Part shown: positions 44,001 through 50,882 of the stretch, in pieces
How the letters are laid out: every line of letters starts with the position of its first letter
Numbering within the stretch: the stretch's first letter is position 1
The notes under the pieces: model-generated
Database searches by the model: none
Told to the model about the DNA's origin: nothing
What the model saw: only the letters and a program-made list of their open reading frames with translations
Translations under genes and position numbers: made by a program
Origin: Bacteroidota bacterium
GTDB lineage: Bacteria; Bacteroidota; Bacteroidia; Bacteroidales; Paludibacteraceae
DNA length: 64,000 nt
Assembly (NCBI GenBank): GCA_017860295.1
Contig: JAFNAS010000018.1
Location: 1-64,000 of the forward strand
Direction of reading: 5' to 3'

Positions 44001-44840
44001 GAAATCCTTGCCTGTACTCAAACAGATCAGCCGGTCGTGTCCTTCGGCATGTTCCTGATTGACAAAGTGGACGTCATTGGCAGCAATCACCTTGGTATGC
44101 GTCTTTTCAGCCAGCTCCAGCAACCGGGCATTCACAATCTGCTGCTTCTCATATACCTCCATCGCCTGAGGCACATCGGTTTTATGCCGCTGCAGTTCCA
44201 GATAAAAATCATCACCGAAACGCTCCTTAAACCACAGGATCGATTGTTCGGCGCCATCTATATCGCCGGATAAAATCTTTTGCGGAATTTCCCCACCGAG
44301 GCAGGCCGTGCTTACAATCAGTCCTTCTTTATATTTGTCCAGAATATCCTTGTCGATACGGGGACGGTAGTAGTAACCGTCGATCCACGCAGCAGAGATC
44401 AGCTTACACAGGTTTTGATACCCTTTCTTGTTCTTTGCCAGCAAAATAAGATGATGTCCGCTTCCGTCCTCTTTGGTCGACTTATCGAGACGGGTTCGGC
44501 GGGCGACATACGTTTCGCACCCCAGAATAGGTTTGAAGATGTGCGACTTGCAATCGTCAATTTTCGACTGCAAAACAGCAATCTCATTTTCAACGCCTCC
44601 TCCCTGCGCTCTCAAATCTTCTATCTGTGCTTTCAGCTGCTTAATCTCGTCCTTAACCTTCCCGTTCTTTTTATTGGCATAATCGAAAAGCTCTTTGATG
44701 CCGAACATCGTTCCATGATCGGTCAGGGCAAGAGCATTCATGCCGTTAGCCACCGCTTTATCGACCAGTTCGTTCACTTTCGACATTCCGTCGAGAATAG
44801 AATAGTGAGAGTGGACGTGCAGATGCACAAATTTATTCAT
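41037..44840 (-). CDS. dnaE: DNA polymerase III alpha subunit
   Basis: Replicative polymerase catalytic subunit, 1267 aa. The N-terminal PHP domain has HLHVHSHYSILDG and LALTDHGTMFG. It contains a charged coiled-coil insertion at about residues 55-105, which I take to be lineage-typical. The palm carries PDIDIDFDDDGRGDV with the catalytic aspartates. The finger region, tandem HhH motif and OB-fold (GGIITGFRQGMTKTGRPFG near 1080) follow, with a C-terminal domain ending EEEVLEFEVNK. Length is normal for the phylum. A minus-strand TAACTTTG at 44905-44912 is the likely -7 element. Confidence 0.97.
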   Translation of the reverse strand: MNKFVHLHVHSHYSILDGMSKVNELVDKAVANGMNALALTDHGTMFGIKELFDYANKKNGKVKDEIKQLKAQIEDLRAQGGGVENEIAVLQSKIDDCKSHIFKPILGCETYVARRTRLDKSTKEDGSGHHLILLAKNKKGYQNLCKLISAAWIDGYYYRPRIDKDILDKYKEGLIVSTACLGGEIPQKILSGDIDGAEQSILWFKERFGDDFYLELQRHKTDVPQAMEVYEKQQIVNARLLELAEKTHTKVIAANDVHFVNQEHAEGHDRLICLSTGKDFNDPNRMRYTKQEWLKTPDEMAAIFSDVPEALQNTVEIAAKVEAYDIDSDALMPMFPIPETFGSEQAYREQFSEEKLRDEFGDRFDKLGGYDKVIRIKFESDYLRELTFKGAKERYGDPIQGEALERIEFELDVMKTMGFPGYFLIVQDFIQSARDMGVSVGPGRGSAAGSAVAYCLKITDIDPIKYDLLFERFLNPDRISMPDIDIDFDDDGRGDVLRWVTDKYGKEKVAHIITYGTMATKSSIKDVARVQNLPLQEANRLTKLIPDRLPDVGDKALKVNMKNCLQYVPELKAARESSDKNLSDTLKYAAMLEGTVRQTGVHACGVIIGSDDLTNFVPLSTAKEKGSDEDLLVTQYEGSVIEQVGLIKMDFLGLKTLSIIKEALKNIKQSRNIDLDIDKIPIDDKKTYDLYSSGHTTGTFQFESAGMQKYLRELRPTQFEDLIAMNALYRPGPMEYIPDFIDRKHGRKPIVYDIPIMERYLKDTYGITVYQEQVMLLSRLLADFTRGESDTLRKAMGKKLKDKMAHLKVKFVEGCKKNGYAEEVVLKIWGDWEKFASYAFNKSHATCYSWIAYQTAYLKANFPAEFMAANLTRNKDDIAEISKFMDECKAMGIPVKGPDVNESRLTFVANSKGEIRFGLGGIKGVGEGAVEAIVNEREKNGPFVSIFDFLERVNLNACNRKAVESLILAGAFDYFSEVKREQYFALNDKDELVLDALIRYGNKVQNDKATISNSLFGGIEEVDIAKPAIPPASDWSTLERLNKEREYVGIYLSAHPLDEFELDLKYGCNAHMIDFKDIDALRNREIVAGGIITGFRQGMTKTGRPFGSLVIEDYSGSHEFMLFGNDFIEYNKYMIRDLFVCLRGSVKERGSDWKFKKERNPDEPVIWEFKISKIEELHNVKGTLIKSLNIGIDINHLSDDLISDLKALAFDQSVTGRTSLFFNVKDEANNLNIKLFARSKAINVSRPLIHYLEEQSEEEVLEFEVNK

Positions 44841-44904
44841 ATAGCTAAAGATGAATTATTTAAAAAGTAAGTATTGGAAAACGCCGAAACGGTATTTCCC
44901 GATT

Positions 44905-44912
44905 CAAAGTTA
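44905..44912 (-). promoter_or_regulatory. -7 element of dnaE
   Basis: The minus strand reads TAACTTTG, a match to TAnnTTTG, 64 nt before the dnaE ATG. No good -33 TTG is visible. Confidence 0.5.
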
Positions 44913-45007
44913 CAAAAAAGGATGCTTATCGTGGGTGACGGCAAGAATAAATTTTCCTGTTTATTCCGGTTGAAACAGAAAAATAAACGACACAAGTCAA
45001 CGGGAAT

Positions 45008-47170
45008 CTATTTTCGGAAAATAGCGTGTACGATTCGGTTCCACTCACGTTTCAGCTGAATCAAAATCCAGCGTTCGCTGCGGTGAAGGCGTTCGAATTT
45101 ATAGTGAGATGGGTGCAAGCTGCTGAAACGTTCTTCTGCATTATCGGCTTGTTCATATTGTTCGGGATACGCCACCAGAACATTATGCTCGTTATCCGAC
45201 TGAATGGAATTCGCCACAAGATTATCAAACATCTCATCGAAAGAGATCGCTTTCGGACGAGCCGCAAAAAACACACACATATCGTCTCCGGCAATTTTCT
45301 CCGACAAAGGATTCAACTCTTCGACGGCATGATACAGAAAAAACTCAATCGAAATTCCATGATGTGGATTACGATGATGCATAACAATGGCTCTGGTTTC
45401 GGGAGTAGCATAAAACAAAACCGGCACATGCAGTTTTCGTGCCAGATTACCGACATGCTCGATGCAACGCATAAATCCCACCTCCAACTCCGCCTTGCGA
45501 GGCAAAATAACCACCAACCGGGCGGTTTTTTTTAGATGAAAAACCGGCTTATAAATAAACAACGAACAACTAACCCCTTTCAGCAACATCTCAGTCATCA
45601 GTCCGAAGAGTGTATCTCGTGTTTTCAGCTTTTGGTGCAATCCAATCACTACATCCGTAATGGCATACTCTTTAGCCGAATAGAGAATTCCGCTCGCCAC
45701 ATTCACGTCGTACCGCGAAATACGTTCCACCCACTGATCGGAAACAGATGCCACCTTCGCCGCCTGTTGCAACAACCGGTTCCCCTGCTCCAACTGTACC
45801 TCATCGTTATCGTTCACCACGCGCAAGGCATATAAATCTTCCTTCGATCGGGAATTCTTCATCGCAACCGACAACTCTACCAGATGATCGAGCGTATGCG
45901 GATTGGCAACCGTAAACATTATCCGTTCGCGCCGTTTTCCCTCCGCAGCGGAATCATCGGACAAACGTCCGCCGGACAATATCCGCCGTGCCGACTCTTC
46001 CGTCACCAACATACTGATAGTTCCCGAGAACAAAATCATAAACACGGAACCCGCCATCACACTATCAGGAAGAAGGTGCAACCCGTCAGGTAACGTGATG
46101 GTATAGCCGATCATGATTGTAACCAGTGCGATACCGGCCTGTCCATTGCTAAGGCCGAACAACATTTGCCGCTCGTTGCGATTCATCGAAAATGTTTTCT
46201 GAGTCAGCAACGCGACAATCCATTTGGAACAAACGGGCACTACAACCATCACCACAGCCACCAGAATAGCTTCAAACCCGGATCCGAGCACCCGGAAGTT
46301 GATGGCCATTCCCATAGAAATAAGGAAAAATGGAATAAAAAGTGCATTCCCCACAAATTCCAACCGGTTCATCAACGGAGATATTTTCGGAATAAGCTTG
46401 TTGATAGATATGCCGACCATAAATGCTCCCACAACTCCTTCCAAACCAGCAACCTGGGCAAAGAAAGCCCCGAAAAATACCAACGACAATACAAAAATAT
46501 ATTGCAACACGCTATCTTCAAAACGTTTGAAAAACGAATGCGCTATTTTAGGGAACAACCACAAAACTACCAGCGCAAATAAAGCCATCTTAACGCTTTC
46601 CAAGAACCAGACCGTATTGTTTTTCAAGAGCGCAAACTGATTGGATACCAATGTCAGAATCACCAAAGATGCCGTAACGGTAACAATACTGCTCACCGTT
46701 GCAATTTTGACTGGACGCCGCGCTCCCAGGCCAAAACGACTTACAACCGGATATGCCACCATTGTGTGCGTAGCATATATGCCGGCTAGCAACACCGACG
46801 TAGCAAAACTAAAATGTAGCAGGTAAATACCGGACAAAAGACCCAACAACAATGCCACGGCAAAGGAATAAAAGCCAAACACCCCTCCTTTAATCCGGTT
46901 TTTCTTTAAATCGTTGATCTCAATAGAAACCCCCGACATGAAAACCACATAAAGCAAACCCACATTCCCAAAGAGGTGAAAACTATCGTCATTCGAAAGC
47001 ACGTTGAATCCGGAAGGACCCAGCGCAATACCGGCCAGCACCAAACCCACCAGTGGAGGCACCCTCAAACGATTGAGCAGCAAGGGAGAGAAAAGTATCA
47101 CCAACAACACGACAGCGAATATCAGCGTTGGGCTACTTAAGGGCAATATAAATGGAGATGCCGTGTGCAT
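45008..47170 (-). CDS. CPA2-type cation:proton antiporter with C-terminal UspA-like domain
   Basis: A 720-aa inner-membrane antiporter. From the ATG at 47170 about 12-13 helices run through residue 420, with the family motifs PPLVGLVLAGIALGPSGF and GISINKLIPKISPLMNRLEFVGNALFIPFF. The Asn-Gly-Gln-Ala run in FGLSNGQAGIALVT lies near the transport core. The C-terminal half (about 455-720) looks like two universal-stress-type alpha/beta domains, presumably cytoplasmic regulators. The frame opens upstream to 47284, but that part is not hydrophobic and overlaps the -7 element. The transported ion (Na+ or K+) is not determined. Confidence 0.85.
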   Translation of the reverse strand: MHTASPFILPLSSPTLIFAVVLLVILFSPLLLNRLRVPPLVGLVLAGIALGPSGFNVLSNDDSFHLFGNVGLLYVVFMSGVSIEINDLKKNRIKGGVFGFYSFAVALLLGLLSGIYLLHFSFATSVLLAGIYATHTMVAYPVVSRFGLGARRPVKIATVSSIVTVTASLVILTLVSNQFALLKNNTVWFLESVKMALFALVVLWLFPKIAHSFFKRFEDSVLQYIFVLSLVFFGAFFAQVAGLEGVVGAFMVGISINKLIPKISPLMNRLEFVGNALFIPFFLISMGMAINFRVLGSGFEAILVAVVMVVVPVCSKWIVALLTQKTFSMNRNERQMLFGLSNGQAGIALVTIMIGYTITLPDGLHLLPDSVMAGSVFMILFSGTISMLVTEESARRILSGGRLSDDSAAEGKRRERIMFTVANPHTLDHLVELSVAMKNSRSKEDLYALRVVNDNDEVQLEQGNRLLQQAAKVASVSDQWVERISRYDVNVASGILYSAKEYAITDVVIGLHQKLKTRDTLFGLMTEMLLKGVSCSLFIYKPVFHLKKTARLVVILPRKAELEVGFMRCIEHVGNLARKLHVPVLFYATPETRAIVMHHRNPHHGISIEFFLYHAVEELNPLSEKIAGDDMCVFFAARPKAISFDEMFDNLVANSIQSDNEHNVLVAYPEQYEQADNAEERFSSLHPSHYKFERLHRSERWILIQLKREWNRIVHAIFRK

Positions 47171-47226
47171 TCTAATGGTACAATTACAATTAGAGACAGA
47201 TTCGCCAGAAAGGCGACCGCTAGGGG

Positions 47227-47234
47227 CAAATATA
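47227..47234 (-). promoter_or_regulatory. -7 element of the antiporter gene
   Basis: The minus strand reads TATATTTG, 56 nt before the ATG at 47170. No TTG at standard spacing. Confidence 0.5.
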
Positions 47235-47303
47235 CAAAAAGTTTGAGACAATCGGAGACCGAACGCCTCATTGTTAATTTCCAAGTTTCCTCAAATATTT
47301 CCG

Positions 47304-47311
47304 TACCTTTG
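47304..47311 (+). promoter_or_regulatory. -7 element before the thioesterase gene
   Basis: TACCTTTG is a perfect -7 match, 67 nt before the ATG at 47379, divergent from the antiporter promoter. Confidence 0.55.
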
Positions 47312-47378
47312 CACTCCGAAAACAAAGACCTCAACCACTCTGCTAATTAGCTAACAGGCAGACTTAAAAACAGAGCTT

Positions 47379-47858
47379 ATGGCTGCACAACCATACATCT
47401 ACGAACTCACAATGAAAGTTCGCGACTACGAATGTGATCTTCAGGGAATTGTCAACAATGCCAATTACCAGCACTATTTCGAACATACCCGCCACGAATT
47501 TCTTTTGACCCGGGGAGTAAGTTTCTCCGAACTGCACAATCAGGGAATTGATGCCGTGGTGGTTCGCCTTGACATGGCTTTCAAGTCATCATTGCGACCA
47601 ACGGAAGAATTTATCTCCAAACTCTATCTGAAAAAAGAAGGAATCCGTTATGTTTTTTATCAGGCGATCTATCGCCTGTCGGATAACCGCTTATGCATTA
47701 CGGCAAAAGTAGACAATGCCATACTGATTAACGGCAAACTGGGCTATTGCGAAGCGCTGGACAAAATTGTGGAAGAATGCGAACAAAAAAAACACAATGA
47801 ACAAATGAGGTACGATCAAAAAGGGCTTCCGAAGAAACTGGCTTTGTACCGGAGGTAA
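47379..47858 (+). CDS. Hotdog-fold acyl-CoA thioesterase (4HBT/YbgC-like)
   Basis: A 159-aa hotdog-fold protein. The catalytic-type region reads VRDYECDLQGIVNNANYQHYFEHTRHEFL, with the Asp and Asn typical of the 4-hydroxybenzoyl-CoA thioesterase group. It probably hydrolyses acyl-CoA or acyl-ACP in the cytoplasm; the chain length is unknown. Its last 43 nt overlap the 3' end of the acyltransferase gene on the opposite strand, so the two mRNAs have complementary ends. Confidence 0.88.
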   Translation: MAAQPYIYELTMKVRDYECDLQGIVNNANYQHYFEHTRHEFLLTRGVSFSELHNQGIDAVVVRLDMAFKSSLRPTEEFISKLYLKKEGIRYVFYQAIYRLSDNRLCITAKVDNAILINGKLGYCEALDKIVEECEQKKHNEQMRYDQKGLPKKLALYRR

Positions 47859-48775
47859 GGTTCAATGTGACGACGTCGTTTTTCTTCGAAAATATCAGCT
47901 ACCGTAATCATAATTCCCGTGTCGTAAATATTGGCAAATTCCTGATTTATACCGGTTCCAAATGTTTTCATCGTAGGAGAAAGGCCTATATATGCATTAA
48001 TCAATGCCGGAATATTTACTCCAAGCCGACGGACTTCAAGGTTCAATTTGCGGTAATTATCCTTAAATGTCTTCTCGTGAAAAAAAGCATCGTATTGTTG
48101 CATCTTGGACTCCGAAGGACGAAAATCGTCCTCTTTTAGAGCTACCAATCCTTCATCGTCATTGAAATAACGATACATAAAATAGAGGATCATATCACGG
48201 GCTTCGGCATTAAAATCAGGATAGATAGTCACCTTGCCAATGAGATATTCCGTTTGCTCTTCCGTTGCAAGTGCCCCCAGACCATCCCAGAGATTATCCA
48301 ATGCAAACAAACTTTTGGCTCCTCTATGCGACGATTGATAGGCCGGTTGAACAAAGGCCCGACCCAAATCGATGGTTTTGGGTAAATATTCGGCAATAAA
48401 TTTGGGAGAAAAATGAAACATATGCGAAGTAACGGCAATAGGTTGTCCACCAGTGTCAAACTTCATATCTTGCCCGTGTAGAAACCGATAACCGCCCATA
48501 ATCTCTTTTTCTTCCTCGTTCCACACAATCAGTTGGCGGTACGGTTCTTCCATGGTGTCAAACTCGTCCATATCCATTTCAAGGCCGGTTCCACCGCCGG
48601 AAGAACGAAAGGAAAGTTCGCGCAAACGACCAATTTCCCGCATCACATGGGGTGAATCGTGAGCCGTAACGACATAAATATGATTATTGGCTTTGTTGGT
48701 AGGACGCAGAAGCTTGTCAGCCGTCAATTCATTTAGAAGCAGTTCCGTGTCTACAGGAGGAATAATTTCAATCAT
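47816..48775 (-). CDS. GNAT/hemolysin-type acyltransferase, candidate glycine-lipid N-acyltransferase
   Basis: A 319-aa protein of the GNAT-like 'putative hemolysin' class related to ornithine-lipid synthase OlsB. Segments I can read are LRELSFRSSGGGTGLEMDMD, RQLIVWNEEEKEIMGGYR, IDLGRAFVQPAYQ and RGAKSLFALDNLWDGLG. In Bacteroides thetaiotaomicron a protein of this class, GlsB, acylates glycine to start glycine-lipid synthesis, usually beside the O-acyltransferase GlsA; no GlsA is adjacent here. The ATG at 48775 is chosen over a GTG/TTG-type start farther upstream at 48799. A minus-strand TACTTTTG at 48797-48804 lies just before it. Confidence 0.75.
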   Translation of the reverse strand: MIEIIPPVDTELLLNELTADKLLRPTNKANNHIYVVTAHDSPHVMREIGRLRELSFRSSGGGTGLEMDMDEFDTMEEPYRQLIVWNEEEKEIMGGYRFLHGQDMKFDTGGQPIAVTSHMFHFSPKFIAEYLPKTIDLGRAFVQPAYQSSHRGAKSLFALDNLWDGLGALATEEQTEYLIGKVTIYPDFNAEARDMILYFMYRYFNDDEGLVALKEDDFRPSESKMQQYDAFFHEKTFKDNYRKLNLEVRRLGVNIPALINAYIGLSPTMKTFGTGINQEFANIYDTGIMITVADIFEEKRRRHIEPYLRYKASFFGSPF

Positions 48776-48796
48776 ATGTTTAGTAAAAAAACCGGA

Positions 48797-48804
48797 CAAA
48801 AGTA
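48797..48804 (-). promoter_or_regulatory. -7 element before the GlsB-like gene
   Basis: The minus strand reads TACTTTTG, 21 nt before the ATG at 48775, with a TTG 15 nt upstream (48820-48822), a short spacing. Confidence 0.45.
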
Positions 48805-49033
48805 AACATAATTATCGAACAATCTGACAGAGAGAGTACATTAATTTTTTGTTGCATACACAAGTACAACCTCTTCTTCGACACAAAGTTTTCACAAAAC
48901 AAACTCAAAAACCTGCAAAACAAAGCAATACACAATATCCACTAATTGTCAACGAATTATGACGATATTGTTAAGATCTCGATTTTAAGAATTCCAATAA
49001 AAGTTGTTGAAAAAGTGTTGGAAACTATTCATA
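48805..49033. other. AT-rich intergenic region before the dcw promoter
   Basis: About 230 nt without a gene. It contains several A-rich and ACAAA-type stretches and GTTGTTGAAAAAGTGTTGG near 48999-49021. The promoter and MraZ-type operator follow directly to the right. Confidence 0.4.
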
Positions 49034-49058
49034 GTGTTTTAAAGTGGGGAATTGTGGG
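49034..49058 (+). promoter_or_regulatory. MraZ-type operator (10-bp spaced GTGGG repeats)
   Basis: GTGTT at 49034-49038, GTGGG at 49044-49048 and GTGGG at 49054-49058 are direct repeats with 5-nt spacers, 10-bp period. MraZ binds repeats of this type with this spacing in the mra promoter of E. coli. The last repeat overlaps the -33 TTG of the dcw promoter, as expected for autorepression. Confidence 0.72.
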
Positions 49059-49084
49059 GCAATAAAAAATTATATCTATCTTTA
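49052..49084 (+). promoter_or_regulatory. Promoter of the mraZ-led dcw cluster
   Basis: TTG at 49052-49054, a 22-nt spacer, and TATCTTTA at 49077-49084 (one base off TAnnTTTG). It lies 27 nt before the mraZ ATG. Confidence 0.6.
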
Positions 49085-49111
49085 CATCATCTTATGTAGT
49101 TTAGAACCAAC

Positions 49112-49567
49112 ATGTCCGTTTTTATAGGAAATAGTGATGCAAAAGCCGATGTAAAGGGCAGAATCTTCATTCCGGCTCATTATCGCAGAGCGCTTCAGGA
49201 AGGCGAAAACAACCGTCTCGTGATGCGAAAAGATCCCTACAGCAACAGTCTTATGCTTTACCCGGAAACGGTGTGGACCCAGAAATTAGCGACTCTGCAA
49301 AACGGGCTCGACGAGTGGAATCCGAAACACCAAATTGTTTTGATGCAATTCGCTTCGGAAGCCGAATGGCTCGATATCGACTCACAGGGACGGGTTCTTA
49401 TTCCGAAAAAACACCTTCAATTGATTGGCGCCGGCAACGAAGTTCAGTTCGTCGGGATGCTCGACACCTTCTCCTTATGGGCAAAGGGCAATTTCGAAAA
49501 AGCGAAACTAACTCCCGAAGAATTTACCAATCAACTGCAGCAAATTATGTCGAAACCAAAGGAATAA
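49112..49567 (+). CDS. mraZ: Transcriptional regulator MraZ
   Basis: First gene of the dcw cluster. The 151-aa protein has two SpoVT/AbrB-like halves, each with the family motif: DVKGRIFIPAHYR (about 14-26) and DSQGRVLIPKKHL (about 91-103). MraZ forms ring-shaped oligomers that bind spaced GTGGG repeats and represses its own operon. The operator described at 49034-49058 fits. It precedes rsmH by 18 nt. Confidence 0.95.
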   Translation: MSVFIGNSDAKADVKGRIFIPAHYRRALQEGENNRLVMRKDPYSNSLMLYPETVWTQKLATLQNGLDEWNPKHQIVLMQFASEAEWLDIDSQGRVLIPKKHLQLIGAGNEVQFVGMLDTFSLWAKGNFEKAKLTPEEFTNQLQQIMSKPKE

Positions 49568-49585
49568 TTCGCCAAATATCCTATT

Positions 49586-50494
49586 ATGAACGCATACCAC
49601 ATACCTGCACTATTGCACGAAACCATTGACGGATTGCACATTCGCCAGGATGGAGTGTATGTTGACGTCACTTTCGGAGGAGGTGGACATTCCCGAGAGA
49701 TACTCAATCATCTCGGCAAAAACGGAAAACTACTTGGCTTCGATCAGGACGAAGAGGCCTACAACAACCGTCCTGACGATGAGCGTTTCATCTTTGTGCG
49801 CAGCAATTTTCGTCACATTACCAATTTTCTTAAGTACCACGGCGTAGAACAGGTCGACGGCATTCTTGCCGATTTAGGGGTGTCGTCGCACCATTTCGAT
49901 AGCGCCGACCGGGGCTTCTCCTTTCGCTTCGATGGCAACCTCGATATGCGGATGAACAAAAAAGCCACCCTCAGCGCCGAACAAATCATCAACACCTATT
50001 CCGAAGAAAAATTGGCAGACCTCTTCTACAACTACGGAGAGTTGAACAATGCCCGCAAACTTGCCTCTGCCATAGCAAAGGCCAGAGCCCAAAATAAAAT
50101 CACTACGATCAACCAACTGCTGGAGATACTGCAACCGTTTTTTAAATTCGAACGCGAGAAAAAGGATCTGGCCAAAGCATTTCAGGCCATCCGCATTGAA
50201 GTGAACGACGAAATGAGTACGTTGAAAGAGTTGCTCATGCAGGTACCTGGACTGCTAAAACCGGGCGGGCGACTGGCGGTGATAACGTATCACTCGCTCG
50301 AAGACCGCATGGTGAAGAATTTTATCCGTAGCGGCAACATGGAGGGAAAGTTGCAAAAAGATTTTTACGGAAACATTCAGGCTCCGCTCAAAGCCATTAA
50401 CAATAAACCGATTGTGCCGACCGACGACGAAGTACAAACAAACCCGCGGGCACGAAGCGCCAAATTAAGAGTAGCCGAAAAAGTGAATAAATAG
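49586..50494 (+). CDS. rsmH: 16S rRNA (cytosine-N4)-methyltransferase RsmH
   Basis: Methylates N4 of cytosine 1402 in the 16S rRNA P-site using S-adenosylmethionine. The 302-aa protein starts MNAYHIPALLHETIDGL, with the SAM motif YVDVTFGGGGHSREIL near residue 27 and GILADLGVSSHHFD near 92. The end carries NPRARSAKLRVAEK. The family was formerly MraW. It is normally second in the dcw cluster. Confidence 0.96.
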   Translation: MNAYHIPALLHETIDGLHIRQDGVYVDVTFGGGGHSREILNHLGKNGKLLGFDQDEEAYNNRPDDERFIFVRSNFRHITNFLKYHGVEQVDGILADLGVSSHHFDSADRGFSFRFDGNLDMRMNKKATLSAEQIINTYSEEKLADLFYNYGELNNARKLASAIAKARAQNKITTINQLLEILQPFFKFEREKKDLAKAFQAIRIEVNDEMSTLKELLMQVPGLLKPGGRLAVITYHSLEDRMVKNFIRSGNMEGKLQKDFYGNIQAPLKAINNKPIVPTDDEVQTNPRARSAKLRVAEKVNK

Positions 50495-50507
50495 GAGAAA
50501 GAGAAAG

Positions 50508-50882
50508 ATGGAATCAACCGAAATGCAATCACAACCCAACGAAGCGGGAACTGAAACCTCAAAAAAGAGAGGTTTTCGTCAATGGATGAATGGAGATATT
50601 CTGACTACCGAATTTGTCCGGAGTCAGGTTTTTCTTTTCCTTCTGTTTTGTGTCATTGCCATATTTTACATCGACAACCGCTTTGCCTGCGAGCAACAGA
50701 TTGTAAAAATCAACCGATTGAAAGAGCAACTCACCAATGCAAAATACGAAGCGCTCACCACTTCGTCCATTCTGATGCAGATCAGTCGGCAATCGCAGGT
50801 AAGCACGGAAGTAACCAGCAAAGGCATCGATCTGCAGCCATCTTCAGAACCTGCCATAAAAGTAGACGAAAATGAACAATGA
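50508..50882 (+). CDS. ftsL: FtsL-like cell division protein
   Basis: A 124-aa bitopic protein: a short polar N-terminus with SKKRGFRQWMNGD, one membrane helix (about residues 43-60), and a periplasmic coiled coil (about 65-95, with EQQIVKINRLKEQLTNAKYEAL). Position between rsmH and ftsI fits FtsL of Bacteroidota, which bridges FtsQ/B and FtsW/I in the divisome. Sequence conservation in the family is low, so position carries weight. Its end overlaps ftsI by 11 nt. Confidence 0.82.
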   Translation: MESTEMQSQPNEAGTETSKKRGFRQWMNGDILTTEFVRSQVFLFLLFCVIAIFYIDNRFACEQQIVKINRLKEQLTNAKYEALTTSSILMQISRQSQVSTEVTSKGIDLQPSSEPAIKVDENEQ

